Below are positions 1 to 14,066 of a DNA stretch of 64,000 nt, in pieces. The notes under the pieces were generated by a model. That model was not told where the DNA came from, did not search any database, and worked only from the letters and a program-made list of their open reading frames with translations. Within the stretch, counting starts at the first letter, position 1; each line of letters opens with the position of its first letter. A program made the translations under genes and the position numbers. Origin of the DNA: Eunapius fragilis (lineage: Eukaryota > Porifera > Demospongiae > Spongillida > Spongillidae). The stretch is taken from positions 3,840,854 through 3,904,853 of the forward strand of contig OY811989.1 in assembly GCA_963681505.1 (NCBI GenBank), given 5' to 3'.

Positions 1-422
1 CAAATCCTAAGACAGAGAAGTGCAGCAGAAGACTGATTACAAGATGGATGCCAGGATTCACCCCCCATGCAGTACGGCCTTCTGCAACCACCCCTCTCCC
101 CTCCCCTGTGCCCCGGGCCCATCCCTTTCCAGGTGACCCCCCTTGTCTAGCTCTTCTCACATTGTTGATGAAATAGGTCTGGATGTACTTCACAATCTAT
201 GAGGGAAGGAGGGAGGTGAGGTGAGGGGGAGGTGAGGACACACCCACCTCCAGCGTTACGATAAGACTGATTGGGATCAGGTTGTTGTAGAGAATGATAA
301 AGGTGAGGACGGAGAGGAAGAATGAACCTGCAGCTGCTCCTTTGCCTGAAGAGAGGGGGGTGGGGGGGTGAGGGGAGACAAAGGGGAAGAGCAGGAGAAA
401 AGAATGGGCTGACATATACATA

Positions 423-465
<43 letters not shown>

Positions 466-3400
466 CACACAACATACACCTACACACACATACACACATA
501 CACACACATACACCAAGCAGAGGGAGCAACTTACTGATAGGCAGAGACAGATAGCTTACATCAGTATACAGTGCTGGGGATGAAAGAGATGTGAATTAAA
601 CGATAGCTGCTGCTTTAACAACCCCCCTTAAAAGGCTGCTTCAACCCCTCCCCACTCACAATGCTGCTTCAGCCCCTCCCTCATCCAGTATGCATAAGCT
701 TACAATTCCACACTGATGAAGAAGCAGAACTGATCACAGAGAGGATAACAAGGACCAGGAAGAGCAAAAACACCTGCGGATGTGAAGGAAGGGGGATAGA
801 AGGGATGACTCGGCATACTCCTGAATATTCTTGCATACTCCCAGCATACTCTTGCATATTCCCAGCATACTCTTGCATGTTTCCACATACTCTTGCATAT
901 TCATGCACATACCTGTCTGTTGGTGACATGGTCCATGTTGGACCTCTTGAGGGGAGCCTTCGTAGAGTTCCTCATCAGCTTGGTGTCATGGCCGGTGTAG
1001 ATGACCAGACCATAAATCCAACCGGTGTTCCTCAGCTGTGCCCCTCGTAGCAGGATCTGGTTGGCACTCAGGGGTTTAGGGCTGTACAAATAGCAAGCAC
1101 ACATGTATGCAACACTCTAACAGTGTGAACTGGATACACACACACACCATACACACACATAACACACACACACATAACATACACACACACACACAAATAC
1201 ACATAGAGACAAACAAATACATAGGCACATACATACAATTACCTATACATACACACGTTGGGGTACATGTGATCAACAAACATACATTTACACATACCCA
1301 CACACATAAACACACACACACACACACACACACATACAAATACACATGTGCATAGATATATACACACCAATACAAACATGGACTACCTCCCATACAATCA
1401 CATGCACCTCTCATTCATTCACCCTGACAATGCCTCTTCCCCATTCTCCCATTCCCATCCCCCCATCACCTGTCACGTTGCATGGTGATGGTTCCCGTGA
1501 ACTCATTAAGTCGCGTGTTAGGACCCTCACATTCCACCCTCCCCTGTGGGAGGAAAATGGTGGAGTCATCACGTCAAAACAGCTAACACAAGTGTGCGAG
1601 TAAGTGATTGTAGCAGTGAGCAAGTGATTGTAGAGAGAAACCACAGCACACATGTACAGTGTGTAGACGTGTGCACACATGTACAGTGTGTAGACGTGTG
1701 CACACATGTACAGTGTGTAGACGTGTGCACACATGCACAGTGTGTAGACGTGTGCACACATGCACAGTGTGTAGACGTGTACACACATGTACAGTGTGTA
1801 GACGTGTAGACGTGTGCACACATGCACAGTGTGTAGACGTGTACACGCATGCACAGTGTGTAGACGTGTGCACACATGCACAGTGTGTAGACGTGTACAC
1901 GCATGCACAGTGTGTAGACGTGTACACACATGCACAGTGTGTAGACGTGTACACGCATGCACAGTGTGTAGACGTGTGCACACATGCACAGTGTGTAGAC
2001 GTGTACACGCATGCACAGTGTGTAGACGTGTACACACATGCACAGTGTGTAGACGTGTACACACATGCACAGTGTGTAGACGTGTACACACATGCACAGT
2101 GTGTAGACGTGTACACACATGCACAGTGTGTAGACGTGTGCACACATGCACAGTGTGTAGACGTGTACACACATGCACAGTGTGTAGACGTGTGCACACA
2201 TGCACAGTGTGTAGACGTGTACACACATGCACAGTGTGTAGACGTGTGCACACATGCACAGTGTGTAGACGTGTACACACATGCACAGTGTGTAGACGTG
2301 TACACACATGCACAGTGTGTAGACGTGTACACACATGCACAGTGTGTAGACGTGTGCACACATGCACAGTGTGTAGACGTGTACACGCATGCACAGTGTG
2401 TAGACGTGTACACACATGCACAGTGTGTAGACGTGTACACGCATGCACAGTGTGTAGACGTGTGCACACATGCACAGTGTGTAGACGTGTACACGCATGC
2501 ACAGTGTGTAGACGTGTACACACATGTACAGTGTGTAGACGTGTAGACGTGTACACACATGCACAGTGTGTAGACGTGTACACACATGCACAGTGTGTAG
2601 ACGTGTACACGCATGCACAGTGTGTAGACGTGTACACACATGAACAGTGTGTAGACGTGTACACGCATGCACAGTGTGTAGACGTGTACACACATGCACA
2701 GTGTGTAGACGTGTACACACATGTACAGTGTGTAGACGTGTACACGCATGCACAGTGTGTAGACGTGTGCACACATGCACAGTGTGTAGACGTGTGCACA
2801 CATGCACAGTGTGTAGACGTGTACACACGTGCACAGTGTGTAGACGTGTACACGCATGCACAGTGTGTAGACGTGTACACGCATGCACAGTGTGTAGACG
2901 TGTACACACATGTACAGTGTATAGACGTGTGCACACATGTACAGTGTGTAGACGTGTACACACATGCACAGTGTGTAGACGTGTACACACATGCACAGTG
3001 TGTAGACATGTGTACACACATGTACATAACAGAAACCGTGTACAATAGTATGCAAGCATCGCACACATGTACACATGTACACACATACACAGATGTACAT
3101 ATACACCTGTTGACACACACACATGTACACACATGTAGACATATACAGGATAAAGTCGCGCAAAATGTGGTATAACTCCAGAACTGAACATTTTAATAAA
3201 CTGAGCAGTAACTACTAATTAATAACTTTATATTAATCACTGGCATGTTTTTTTGGTTCAATAGCATAATTTTTCCATGCTCAGCTCTGGAGTTATACCA
3301 GTTCTACCAATTCAAAGACTTTCCAATCACCATGTACACACATGCAGACATATACACACATGCAGACACATTTACACACCTACACACACACACACATACA

Positions 3401-5057
3401 CACCTACACACATACACACATACACACATGTAGACACATGCACACATGTACACGTAGCATGCAAGCATCACAAAAACAAGGGGACACACACGTACAGCTG
3501 CATGCCATTACCCTCAACAGATTCAAGTCGCTTCTCTTCGATATGCCTGCGGTTTGGCTATAGGACTGGGGATGAGAAATGGGCTAATTGCAGTGGGGGA
3601 GGGGAGGGGAACACAGGGGGGAGGGGCACACCCCATGTCCTGCCCCCACATGGTCCAAAACACATTGCAGTACTAATCCTACATAGACGCTGCCACAAAA
3701 CGATTGGTGCATCAGCAGTCAGCACTCCAGACCTGGGTACATATTTAGTGCGCTTATATCATATGAGGCATAAATTAAATAATATGTCATATGACCATTT
3801 TGCAATGGTCAGTTTTTGCAAAGGTTTGAGCACGTGACATGTGACCTCTGTACATAAGCACAAAGGAGCCATCAATGCTCACTGGCAGATTATTGAACCT
3901 ACATTGATAACCCCAACTTAATGCAACAGTGTGCCCTCCCAAATAACTACCTAGCTGACTATGGTTGAGCAAACTATAACTGCTGGCATACCTAACTTTG
4001 ATTCAAAGTTGTGCCAAGTTGACAAAACACAACCCTCATAGCCAAGACGCTATTGAAATACTCTCACTCGCTCCTCCTCCTCATCCACCACCTCCTTCTC
4101 CTCACCACCTCCTCATTTTCTTCCTCCTCATTTCCCTCCTCTTCCCCTCCTCTTCCCCTCCTCTCCTCTCCTCTTCCCCCTCTTCCCCTCCTCTTCCCCT
4201 CCTCTTCCCCCTCTTCCCCTCCTCTTCCCCTCCTCTTCCCCTCCTCTTCCTCGCTTCCAAGCTATTTTCAGCATGCATACATGTATGTACATTTACAGCA
4301 TGGTCCACCCGTGATGTCATATCTCCATGCACCTCCTCCCCCATCCATGTGCTCCCAACGCCTAACCTGTCTTATCTTCAGGTTCGTCTCTCCATCAAGG
4401 TTGGAGGTCTCAATATAACAGATGCCCTGTGGTTCACTATGCAGCAACAAGTAACAGTTTAAATGCTAATCATGCACCTCCGCGCAAAGGAACACTCCGC
4501 ACCTTGAGGATAGCAGGACAAGATCCGCGGGGAAGAACTGGCCATTGCTGACTTTAACAATGTCGCCCACCTCCACCTAACACACACCACAGACAAAATG
4601 TTTCACCAAACCACAACGTGTCCATACATGTCCATACATGTCCATACATGTCCATATGCACACATGCCTAACTAACATATCATTATGCAACCACACACAC
4701 AGAGAGACGCATCCACATAGATTTCACTATCTTACAAGGATATTGTTATTACGCTAAGCCCACCTTGATCCATGGAAGGATTTTGAAAATTCCCTGACGA
4801 AAGACTGTTAGTGCACCAAATAGAACATATTAACACATTCATATGCATGCACATCCATACACACATACACAGCACAGTCAACCACACATGCATATCCACA
4901 CACACACATGCACATCCACACACACATGCACATCCAACATGTATCCACACACATGCACATCCACATACACAGAGGAAAAATAAGAACACAGAAATACACT
5001 GTACCATCAATGGTCCTTCCATTCTCTGACCTATCAGCCCTATGCCGCCTCTGGAAA

Positions 5058-5122
<65 letters not shown>

Positions 5123-6242
5123 CATACACATACACACACATACCACAGGAGGTTTACTATTAAGGTAAATACACACACAAAATAGCTAAAATAAAAATGC
5201 CTTACGAAATCTTCAACCATCTCCTTGACAGCAGTAGCCAGTAGAACAAGAAAGAGAGGGACAGCTGTGGTGAGCTGACCAGTGGGAGACACTCCCGGGA
5301 TTTGCTGGAGGGAGAGATGCAAACACAATTCACACTTTCTCATACTATTTCTAAGCTACAAAACATAATCCAAATAATACAACACATTAAATAGCTGGTC
5401 TAACACACAGTAAATTTAAAATGCACAGCCCACCAATCATGTGATTAATGATACCAATCAGACTGTGATTAATGATACATCCCTAAGGTAAAGAGCATCA
5501 TCTCCACACACCATCTCCACATCTCCTCACATCTTCACATCTCCACATGTTACCTGCAAAATTATGATGCCAAGGAAGAAAAGATTTGCATATCTGCTGA
5601 ACTGGTCAAGCAGGAACCTTGGAAAGAACGACAGCAAGCTGTACTTGGCCGTACTGGGATGAGAGGATACATTAGCATTATGTAAATGTGCTCCACACCA
5701 CCAACACCACACCACCACCACACCCCATCATAACACACTACCTTCAATATTACCACCACCACACCTCAATATGTGTTACAATATACATTTCAGATACAGG
5801 ATCTAACGCCATCACAACATCCACCACCATTATACTAGCAACCTTTCAGTCTGAGACATATGTTATTTATTTTCTGGAAACTGTTTTGCAATTCTAACAC
5901 CTTCATGTTCACAACACAAACCAAATACTCACACGCTCCCCGCTAACTTCCTCTGCCCCCTTCACACATCTTCCCTCTTACAACTGCCCCACCTAATCCT
6001 GTTGGAACAGAACCGCTGGGCGTGGTTGTCATCCGGATTGTTGATGTGGACGGTCCTGGGTGGGGTCGTGGGAACATGCTTGGCTTTCTTCCACGCGCGC
6101 GCTCTCTCCCGCAGCAAGCTCAAGAGGTGACTTGGGGACGACCTATCGTGGAAACGGGCCGAACCGGATATTTCTTTATCGGCATCGCCCGTGTCTTCGC
6201 CGCCATCAGTACCATAGCTGCGTTGTATGTCTAGTATCGGTT
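1..6242 (-). CDS. ATP8A: ATP8A-like P4-ATPase phospholipid flippase, 5' part (3' end beyond window)
   Basis: P4-ATPases move aminophospholipids to the cytosolic leaflet. Exons read right to left at 5993-6242 (upstream end uncertain), 5554-5653, 5206-5304, 5005-5050, 4764-4804, 4503-4576, 4367-4436, 3519-3557 (least certain), 1470-1543, 913-1081, 704-773, 535-573, 248-345, 161-196 and a start at 6. All phases agree. Visible: CSNRISTAKYS and TM1/TM2 with [10 protein letters not shown]; the A-domain dephosphorylation motif [22 protein letters not shown] and [11 protein letters not shown]3; and TM4 with the P4 signature [13 protein letters not shown]. The phosphorylation motif DKTGT lies beyond the left edge. 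The [18 protein letters not shown] stretch resembles ATP8A more than other classes as I recall them. No in-frame ATG is visible in the first listed exon, so a further 5' exon is expected; an ATG near 6750 is only a candidate. Confidence 0.9.
426..461. repeat. (CA)n microsatellite in flippase intron
   Basis: A near-perfect CA run lies between the exons at 248-345 and 535-573. A looser CA-rich tract follows at 1131-1345. Confidence 0.9.
1640..3012. repeat. 27-bp minisatellite, about 50 copies
   Basis: The unit is tgcacagtgtgtagacgtgt followed by acacaca, 27 bases, repeated almost perfectly inside the flippase intron between the 3519-3557 and 1470-1543 exons. Copies differ mainly at three sites (tgtG/Acac, cacA/Gcatg, atgT/Cacag), and these variants alternate in blocks. 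Two partial duplications of tgtagacg occur near 1802 and 2538. Because 27 is a multiple of three and the unit holds few stops, several frames on both strands stay open for hundreds of codons; these are not genes. Confidence 0.95.
3168..3302. repeat. short imperfect inverted repeat
   Basis: gtataactccagaactg at about 3170-3187 is mirrored by cagctctggagttatacc at about 3283-3300, with an A+T-rich centre. It may be a tiny non-autonomous element in the flippase intron. No target-site duplication was identified. Confidence 0.45.
5058..5135. repeat. (CA)n microsatellite in flippase intron
   Basis: About 78 bases of CA repeat directly upstream, on the minus strand, of the 5005-5050 exon. It crowds the acceptor side of that intron. 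Confidence 0.95.
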
Positions 6243-8865
6243 CTACGCATGTGTAAATAAAAGTACGTATGAGAGGAATTGAAGCGATATCGTTTCAAGG
6301 TCGGTTACAGTACTGTCAGAGTACTAGCAAACTTGCAGACTGCAAAACCGCGGTGACGTGGAGTGTTTAGCAGGCGTAATATGGGCCCTGTGCGAATAAT
6401 ACTATATATGTTTTCCTTTTTAAAAGTACTAGTACATGTACATTACTGTCTACGCTGTTTCCTTCGAACTACTTCTACTCCTCTATACATATACAGCTAC
6501 AAATTATCTTTTTACGATATTATACACTCACTTGCTTCGCTTGTGTGTCCGCTACTAGTACTCATGGCTTTGTCCTCGTGCCCAGAATCATCGGAAGCGA
6601 ACATTTTTTTCCCCCCTTAGGTCTAAGTACACAAATGCGTAGGACTTGTACTCGATTATGTATTATTAGTAAGTTTGTTTGAACGCGACCACTGAATGGA
6701 ATTTTGCTAATGTAATATGGATTAAAAAATAATACTGTTTCCGACGCCATGTCCAATACGCAAGAGCTAGCAAATAAACTATCGGTGAAAGGGTACCAAT
6801 TGACATGTATGTTTATCTAGCTTTGTCTAAGGGAAGTACTGCATTTCGTACTAACACAAATATCTTTTAGTGCAAAGTTCAGAGGCGGACCAGAGGGGGG
6901 GGGTCTAGGGAATTACCCCCCCCCCCCCCGCTGGGCTGACCTTAATAACATTCATTCACTCAGAGACCCTATTGTACCCCTACCGTAAACTCGATTAATG
7001 CGCGTATGTGTCAATTATGCTATGTTTTGAAAAAGTGCGAAAGTTGCAAAGCGGCCGATGGGGGAGCTTACAGCGCTCCCCCATACCCCCTTGCTGGAGG
7101 GAGGCGTGTCCCTTGCCTATCACTTTCCCCCTCTCGCTCCGAAATCCTAGATCCGCCGTGAAGTTGCAGTGTGAATATTGCACTGATTTTAACTATTAAA
7201 TGAGCCATGGGTTAAAACTACGGGGTTAATTAACTCCGGGATTTAGCCCTCAACAGACCGCCAGACATTATGCAAGCATCTATCCATACATGTATTTATC
7301 GATCTCGGCTGGCCTTCACCAATCACCATATAAATTTTTCTTAATGAAATTAGTTTAATTGCTTTTATCCCTAGCTTACCAGGTTCTGCAATTCCTGATT
7401 GGTTGAAATTAGTCTGTGCATCATGGAGTTAGTGGCCTGAATTATGCATACAGTTTAATGCAGGCCTCAGCTTTGATGCTCCTTCCTGGAAAATTTTATA
7501 ATACTGCGTTACTTAGGTCCTTTTTGCGGCAACAATCTTATGTGTTGTCTGCAGTGTGAGCAACAGCAGGTGGAACTTCAATCTCAAGCCACCTATTCAA
7601 GACTGAACATTTCATATGCTACAGGTCCTAGAATCCTAGTGTGGTGGATGTTAATTGTATGATACAACTGAATATTTGTACTGCACAAGTATTCTAAAAA
7701 GTGGATGAAAAATGAACTTCCCTCTCAATATTTGAGCTTGTTCCTTAGTCTGTTTGATTCTTAATCAGCCCATCCAAAGCTTTCACACATGGACACTTAT
7801 GTTACCATATTATGCTGTCCTCATTGTACCTTTTTACACCTCCATTTTATTAACTGAAGTCTCCTCCTCCCCCCCCCCTTAAATATTAGCTAAAAATCAC
7901 TTTACCTAGCATTGATAATGGTGAGTTAATTTTTCCAAACCAAACTGCCAAACTAAATTTTACAAAAGGTATGTCTGTCTACGCAGCTACCTGTGTTTCA
8001 TAAGCAGTACACCAATAAAGCATATATATTAGAGTGCTCTGTATCTATGGTTTATGTAGCTATGTAAATTGTCAGTCACCTCGACATCTTAGGCAATAAC
8101 TTCAATACCCACCATGTGATCCCTTGTCAGTGAAGGTAGTGATCCCTTGTCAGTGGAGGTAGTGACATGGCACTTGACCAGCTTGTTATGTAGCTCACTT
8201 ACTGTCGGCTAGCTAGCAGGATCCGTCATTGTGTCACATGAACAGATCTGTCACCAATAGGCCTGTTGGAAAAATGCTACACAAAAAATGCTACACAAAA
8301 AATTCCACTAAAAATTCCACTTATCACAGCAAAAATTGACAGCCTCCTTTTTAACTGTTATATACTGTTGTACATGTTTTGAAACACAGAATTGCCAACC
8401 AGCGAAGCAAGACAGTGATGATGCTTCAGGCACAAAACAGGTGGGTAGATATAGCAAGTTAGCACCCAAAACAGTGATGAGTTCCCTTGCGGATTTCTGC
8501 TCTATATGGAAGAAGGCATTGGCACTTGCACACTATAATCCTGACACCATGATTGATTTTTAAAGTTATATTCAAGCGTTTATTAATTTAAAAGAATGCT
8601 AGAAAATTCCCAGTGGAATTTTTTTGAGCAATAAAGGATGGGGGGGAACACCTTGATGTCTCAGTGGACTGCCCAATCATAGTAATATGGCTGCATACCA
8701 AAATAATGTCACCTCACTTGACCACCTCTGATGAGTTATTGCCTGCCTTTTGTTCATTGTCATGCAGATATTTTTGATGATATAAATTTCCATATCCCAG
8801 CACTCTAATAACTGATGTATTCTACACTGGATCAAGCAGCACACAGATGGCACACAGACAGCCCT
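6243..8865. other. intergenic stretch, no gene recognised
   Basis: Only short open frames without recognisable motifs were seen. The region should hold the promoter and 5' exon of the flippase. It contains a possible degenerate mobile element at 6883-7172. An ATG near 6750 on the minus strand (MASET, then a possible gt donor) is a weak 5' exon candidate. Confidence 0.5.
6883..7172. mobile_element. possible degenerate MITE-like element
   Basis: The left end reads agttcagaggcggacc followed by a long G run. The right end, reverse-complemented, reads acttcacggcggatctagg. These GCGGATC-type termini resemble those of small DNA-transposon derivatives in invertebrates. The ends are diverged and no target-site duplication was found. 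Confidence 0.35.
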
Positions 8866-9646
8866 TTAGTTCCTCAAGCTCTCCTCAAACATCCTCACAG
8901 CATGCTCTTGCTTGCGAGTCTCAATGGAGTTGCGTCGTCGTCGCCGGGTCTCTTCAATGGCTTTGTCGGCAGTGTAGCCTTCCTTGGCAACCAGATAACA
9001 CGCCAGCATTGTACCAGTCCTCCCACAGCCCATAGCACAATGCACTCCGACGGCCTACAGTGTTAAGAGTAATTAAGTTCAGAGCAGAAGTTTATATCAT
9101 TACCACAATAACAATTATTTTTAATTAGATATAAATTAACTGCTATGAGTAAACCTAGTTAGTATGACATAAAACTATTAATGAATGATGAAGATATGAG
9201 TTTGCTACTTGTGATGGAAATAGTGAGTCAGCAATTCAATATACACTAAAGAATGTGACGATGGGTTGTGAAGTACTCCATTTCTCTCGTGTACTGGTGA
9301 TAACAAAATGGCGACCTCTTTCCTTATATGGGCCCCACACCAAGCCCAAAGCGTAGCAAGGGGGCGGGGAGCGAGTTGTGCTTACCTCCTTGGACTTGTC
9401 CAGGATTGAGAGGAACTCTTGTACCTGCGCAAGAGAAGGAGGACAAAAATCGTCGATGACTATCTGGTGAACGGCGATGCCTAATTCTTCCGCCTGGTCA
9501 ACGTAGGTATTTGTTTGAGTCAGGTTCACGAGAGTTTTGATACCGGCTTTGTGCGCCAGGTACGCAAGCTCCACTTCGTCTTTAGGGTAGCCCATTCCCG
9601 CTAGTTTATTTTCCACGAACCACGAGAAATTTCTTGGTGCGTCCAT
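8866..9646 (-). CDS. DUSP23: DUSP23-like small dual-specificity phosphatase
   Basis: Two exons, 9386-9646 and 8866-9054, both phase 0, give about 149 residues against about 150 for human DUSP23. The ATG begins MDAPRNFSWFVENKLAGMGYP, like the family start (NFSW...LAG). The catalytic P-loop is HCAMGCGRTGT at the start of exon 2, with Cys and Arg intact. The likely general acid is the Asp in IDDFCPPS. The tail RRNSIETRKQEHAV matches the family's SIET.EQE.AV. The enzyme is expected to remove phosphate from Tyr and Ser/Thr residues in the cytosol; its substrate cannot be read from sequence. It lies upstream of the H4 cluster on the same strand. Length, motif and splice sites agree. Confidence 0.93.
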
Positions 9647-10006
9647 TTGCGTGACCCGGCCTCCACAATATTATATATTTGGGCCATAATAGGGCATGGC
9701 GGCATCAGTTTACTTCCTGCAAATACCGTTCGTCGTTATCACCATGGCACCCATGCAGTACTAGTACGTTACTACGTTAGTTCCTCCCCTCACATATTTA
9801 AAGCATTAGGGGGTTTGATTTTCGAAGTGTCAATCCGATCTTACAAGGTTTTTTTTTTTTTGTTAAGTGCATAGCTCCAACTGCCATTGAAATAAATTAT
9901 CTATGCCATCCATATACGTTGCCATCGTATAATTCTACCAAACCAGCCGTTCACCTCAGTGCTTAGGCAATCACTCCGCAAGGTATTTGTCACTTGTGAA
10001 TATGGT

Positions 10007-10022
10007 GGCTCTAAAAAGAGCC
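10007..10022 (-). promoter_or_regulatory. histone mRNA 3' stem-loop, H4 copy 1
   Basis: On the minus strand it reads GGCTCTTTTTAGAGCC, a 6-bp stem with a 4-base loop, 37 bases after the stop codon. This is the SLBP-binding element of replication-dependent histone mRNAs. Confidence 0.95.
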
Positions 10023-10059
10023 AATTTGACAAAAAGGCGGGAAAATCCAAACCGTTTAT

Positions 10060-10478
<419 letters not shown>

Positions 10479-10489
10479 CCGAGTAGTAT

Positions 10490-11530
10490 GGCACTGGGCC
10501 ATATGAATTCTCAGCCAGCTTTATGGGTAAACATAGCTGTGTCTCAATGCATTCGTGGGGGGAAGGAGGGTGAGCATGTATATGCATGGTATAATGATTC
10601 ACAAAATAAATCAAAGTGGTTATAGCCGTAAGCATGCAAGCTAAGGTGTGCAATTGTTTGATTTGGTCAAACCTATCTTCTGACCCAACAATATAAATGA
10701 AGCTGGTTGCAACATTACTGGTGATAACTATGTTTGCTATTTGCACAAAACGATAGTTACCTTGAATTGGACTTACGCGGCATCCACCAGTATTATGCCT
10801 TCTATACACAAGTACTGCACGAATGGGCATACAGTAATTCAAGACCAATAAATGAATTCATCGTTTTGTGCATACATGTAAGGTACTGCCATCTCCGGGT
10901 GTACAGCAAAAATAAGTTTTGCTGTTCTGTCATTAACGGACCATGCAGCATTTGCAGCATGGTTACTTTTAATGGCAAATGTCCTTCTAGGATCGGTCAG
11001 AGATAATTAAATCCTACTGATATGTTCTGTACTGTACTAGTGCACATTGTTTACCGCGCGCGGTTGTGATCCCAATGGATAGCTCCTTCAGCACGGCTCA
11101 GTTGTCATACGCCGCGCATCAAATTTATCGGTCCAATCTTAGCTAACACTGTACAACGTGCCAATAACTTCAGTGTATTCATATAATCCGAGCGACAAAA
11201 ATATACAAGCAATCCTGTTTAGCATCTCACGATGCCTAGTATAATTATGGACTAGAGCCCTGGCTAACAATCTTAATATAGCAACATTCGGTCATACAAA
11301 CTATTGTACTATAAACTAGATACCTCATACTGATAATTTAACAACTTTACTAGCAACTTCTGAACAGTACAGTTCCAACACAACACAATTTCAAAAACAT
11401 TGGCCTAATTTTCACGCGTTCAATGAGAGCAGACAGCCGTGTGGCGCCCAAAAGAAAATTAACACCTCCATTTTTAATAAACGGACGTTACGGTACAAGA
11501 TTCGACCAAGATGTTGTCACTCGTAAATAT
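10490..11530. other. H4 spacer, nothing recognised
   Basis: The 1 kb between H4 copies 1 and 2 holds only short anonymous open frames and A+T-rich DNA. No H2A, H2B, H3 or H1 was seen here. Confidence 0.6.
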
Positions 11531-11533
11531 GGT

Positions 11534-11549
11534 GGCTCTAAAAAGAGCC
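11534..11549 (-). promoter_or_regulatory. histone mRNA 3' stem-loop, H4 copy 2
   Basis: GGCTCTTTTTAGAGCC on the minus strand, 37 bases after the stop, the same sequence as copy 1. Confidence 0.95.
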
Positions 11550-11586
11550 AATTGAAAAATGGCGGGAAAAAATCCACACCGTTTAT

Positions 11587-12018
<432 letters not shown>

Positions 12019-12069
12019 AAGTATGAACTATGATCGGTTTTGCAATTTTCAGCTTTAAATGATAATCAA

Positions 12070-12709
12070 GCTTCTGGCCGAAGGGGGGGAGCAAAGAAAT
12101 CTGTATGGACCTCATCGCCCAATACTGTACAGCTTGAAGAGAGGATTACGAATCTCCTTTTAAAATAAAAATCTGACTTACGAGGTTTTAAAAACGAGGG
12201 CGTAGGGGGTACCACCCTACGCCCCTTACATTTTATCGCATTTTCGTATCTTTTTTGTTTCACTTCAGATTCACGTGGGAGTCACACCGATCGAATCCTC
12301 GCAGTGAAAGTAACTCATTAGCACCCAAGTACAATCTGTAGACGCTCGCTAAAACCTAGAGCGATGTAGTTAACATTTTAACCCGGCCGTTTCTGAGATA
12401 CGTGTGGTAAGGTTTAATTACCGGGTTAAAACATGCTCAAGGTTTTAGCGAGGGTTTACAAGTTGTACTTGGGTCCTAACTAGCTACTTTCACTGCGAGG
12501 AATCGATCGGTGTAAATCCCATGTGAATCTGAAGCAAAACAAAAAAGATAATAAAATGTAAGGGGTGTAGGGTAGTACCCCTACGCCCTCTTTTTAAAAT
12601 CACCCGTATCTTTTTTCTCTTGTCAGATTTTTATTTTAAAAGCAGATTCATAATTCTCTCTTCAAGCTCTACAGAATTGGACGATGGGGTCCATACAGAT
12701 TTCTTTGCC

Positions 12710-12744
<35 letters not shown>

Positions 12745-12752
12745 CTTCTGGC
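12070..12752. mobile_element. foldback (long-TIR) non-autonomous element with target duplication
   Basis: The two halves are reverse complements over about 300 bases each. For example, gcaaagaaatctgtatggac near the left end is mirrored by gtccatacagatttctttgc near the right. The centre is a short A+T-rich segment around 12370-12430. The element proper is 12079-12743, flanked by the 9-base direct repeat GCTTCTGGC (12070-12078 and 12744-12752), consistent with an 8-9 bp target-site duplication. The right end carries a run of about 33 C. It has no coding capacity. An 8-bp duplication would suit the hAT superfamily, but the terminal bases do not settle this. Confidence 0.8.
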
Positions 12753-13021
12753 AGAGATTTAGCTTCATTCCCCATAGTGATCGATTAACGTCGCAAAAAC
12801 TCGACCACTTGAACAAACTTTACAACATAATACCGCATGATGGTGGCATGCAATAAATTTGTCGTTAAGTCCCTAACCTTACTACGTTTTAAAGTTTGTG
12901 AAGCTGTATTCTGCTTTACGCTCTGGACCATTCCAGGTTCATTTCTTTCGTCGCGTGGATCAATCAAATTACTCACCTTAATTAATTTGGCGATGAAATT
13001 AATTTGGCATCAACTATGGCA

Positions 13022-13079
13022 TGCGCATGCGCGCTGCAACAGTTACGAGGCCGAGGAGGTCCGGTGAAAGCCTATAAAA
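13022..13079 (+). promoter_or_regulatory. H4 copy 3 promoter
   Basis: TGCGCATGCGCG (13022-13033), GGTCCG (13059-13064) and TATAAAA (13073-13079), then a 41-base leader to the ATG. Order and spacing match the two minus-strand copies. Confidence 0.8.
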
Positions 13080-13098
13080 CTAAAAGAGACTGAGTTAA

Positions 13099-13431
<333 letters not shown>

Positions 13432-13471
13432 ATAAACGGTGTGAATTATTTCCCGCCCTTTTTTCACAATT

Positions 13472-13487
13472 GGCTCTTTTTAGAGCC
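13472..13487 (+). promoter_or_regulatory. histone mRNA 3' stem-loop, H4 copy 3
   Basis: GGCTCTTTTTAGAGCC followed by ACC, 40 bases after the stop. Standard SLBP element. Confidence 0.95.
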
Positions 13488-14066
13488 ACCATACTAACAA
13501 GTGACAACACCTTATGGCGTCTGCTTCAAATTACATTTACCAATCAGCAAAGCCCATTTTAGTATTGGTGCGTTATTTTTAAGTAGCATAATGTGGAGCA
13601 GCAACTTTCCATTACTTCCATTACTTTTTTCAGCTTCTAAGGAAGTTGATTATTTCCCCCAAAACTCACCCCTTTTAAATACACATTCATAAGATGTGCT
13701 ACTATACTTCCACCCACTCACCTTTGTGCATCCATTGGCTGTTACTGAATCACATGCCAAAACAATTTATGTATGCAAACATGTGGGCAGCTCTTAATGG
13801 GGGTCTAATTACTAACATTGTAGGCATGTGTACTACTTAAAAGAACTTATGACCTCCCCTTTGTAAGTATCAGAACAACCAATATGGGTACATATCATTA
13901 CTGATGTCCTGCTGTATGGACAAGTAATCTCTTTTATCATTATTTCTAAACCATACCCCCAATCTTAAAAGTTTATTGATATGGAATGATATTCAATAAA
14001 TCCTGTCACACAAATAAAGGGTGAAGAAAAAAAACAGTGAGAATATATAGAAAGAAGAATCCTGTA
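13488..14066. other. spacer between H4 copy 3 and PAP2 gene
   Basis: No gene seen. A minus-strand AATAAA at 13972-13977 could serve the PAP2 gene, whose stop is about 90 bases away. Confidence 0.5.

Noticed and set aside
1411-3191. Very long open frames (up to 573 codons) on both strands
   Set aside because: They are the 27-bp minisatellite read in different frames. The flippase exons on either side splice across it.
6889-6931. G- and C-runs as a regulatory element
   Set aside because: They look like part of a decayed mobile-element end; nothing ties them to a promoter.
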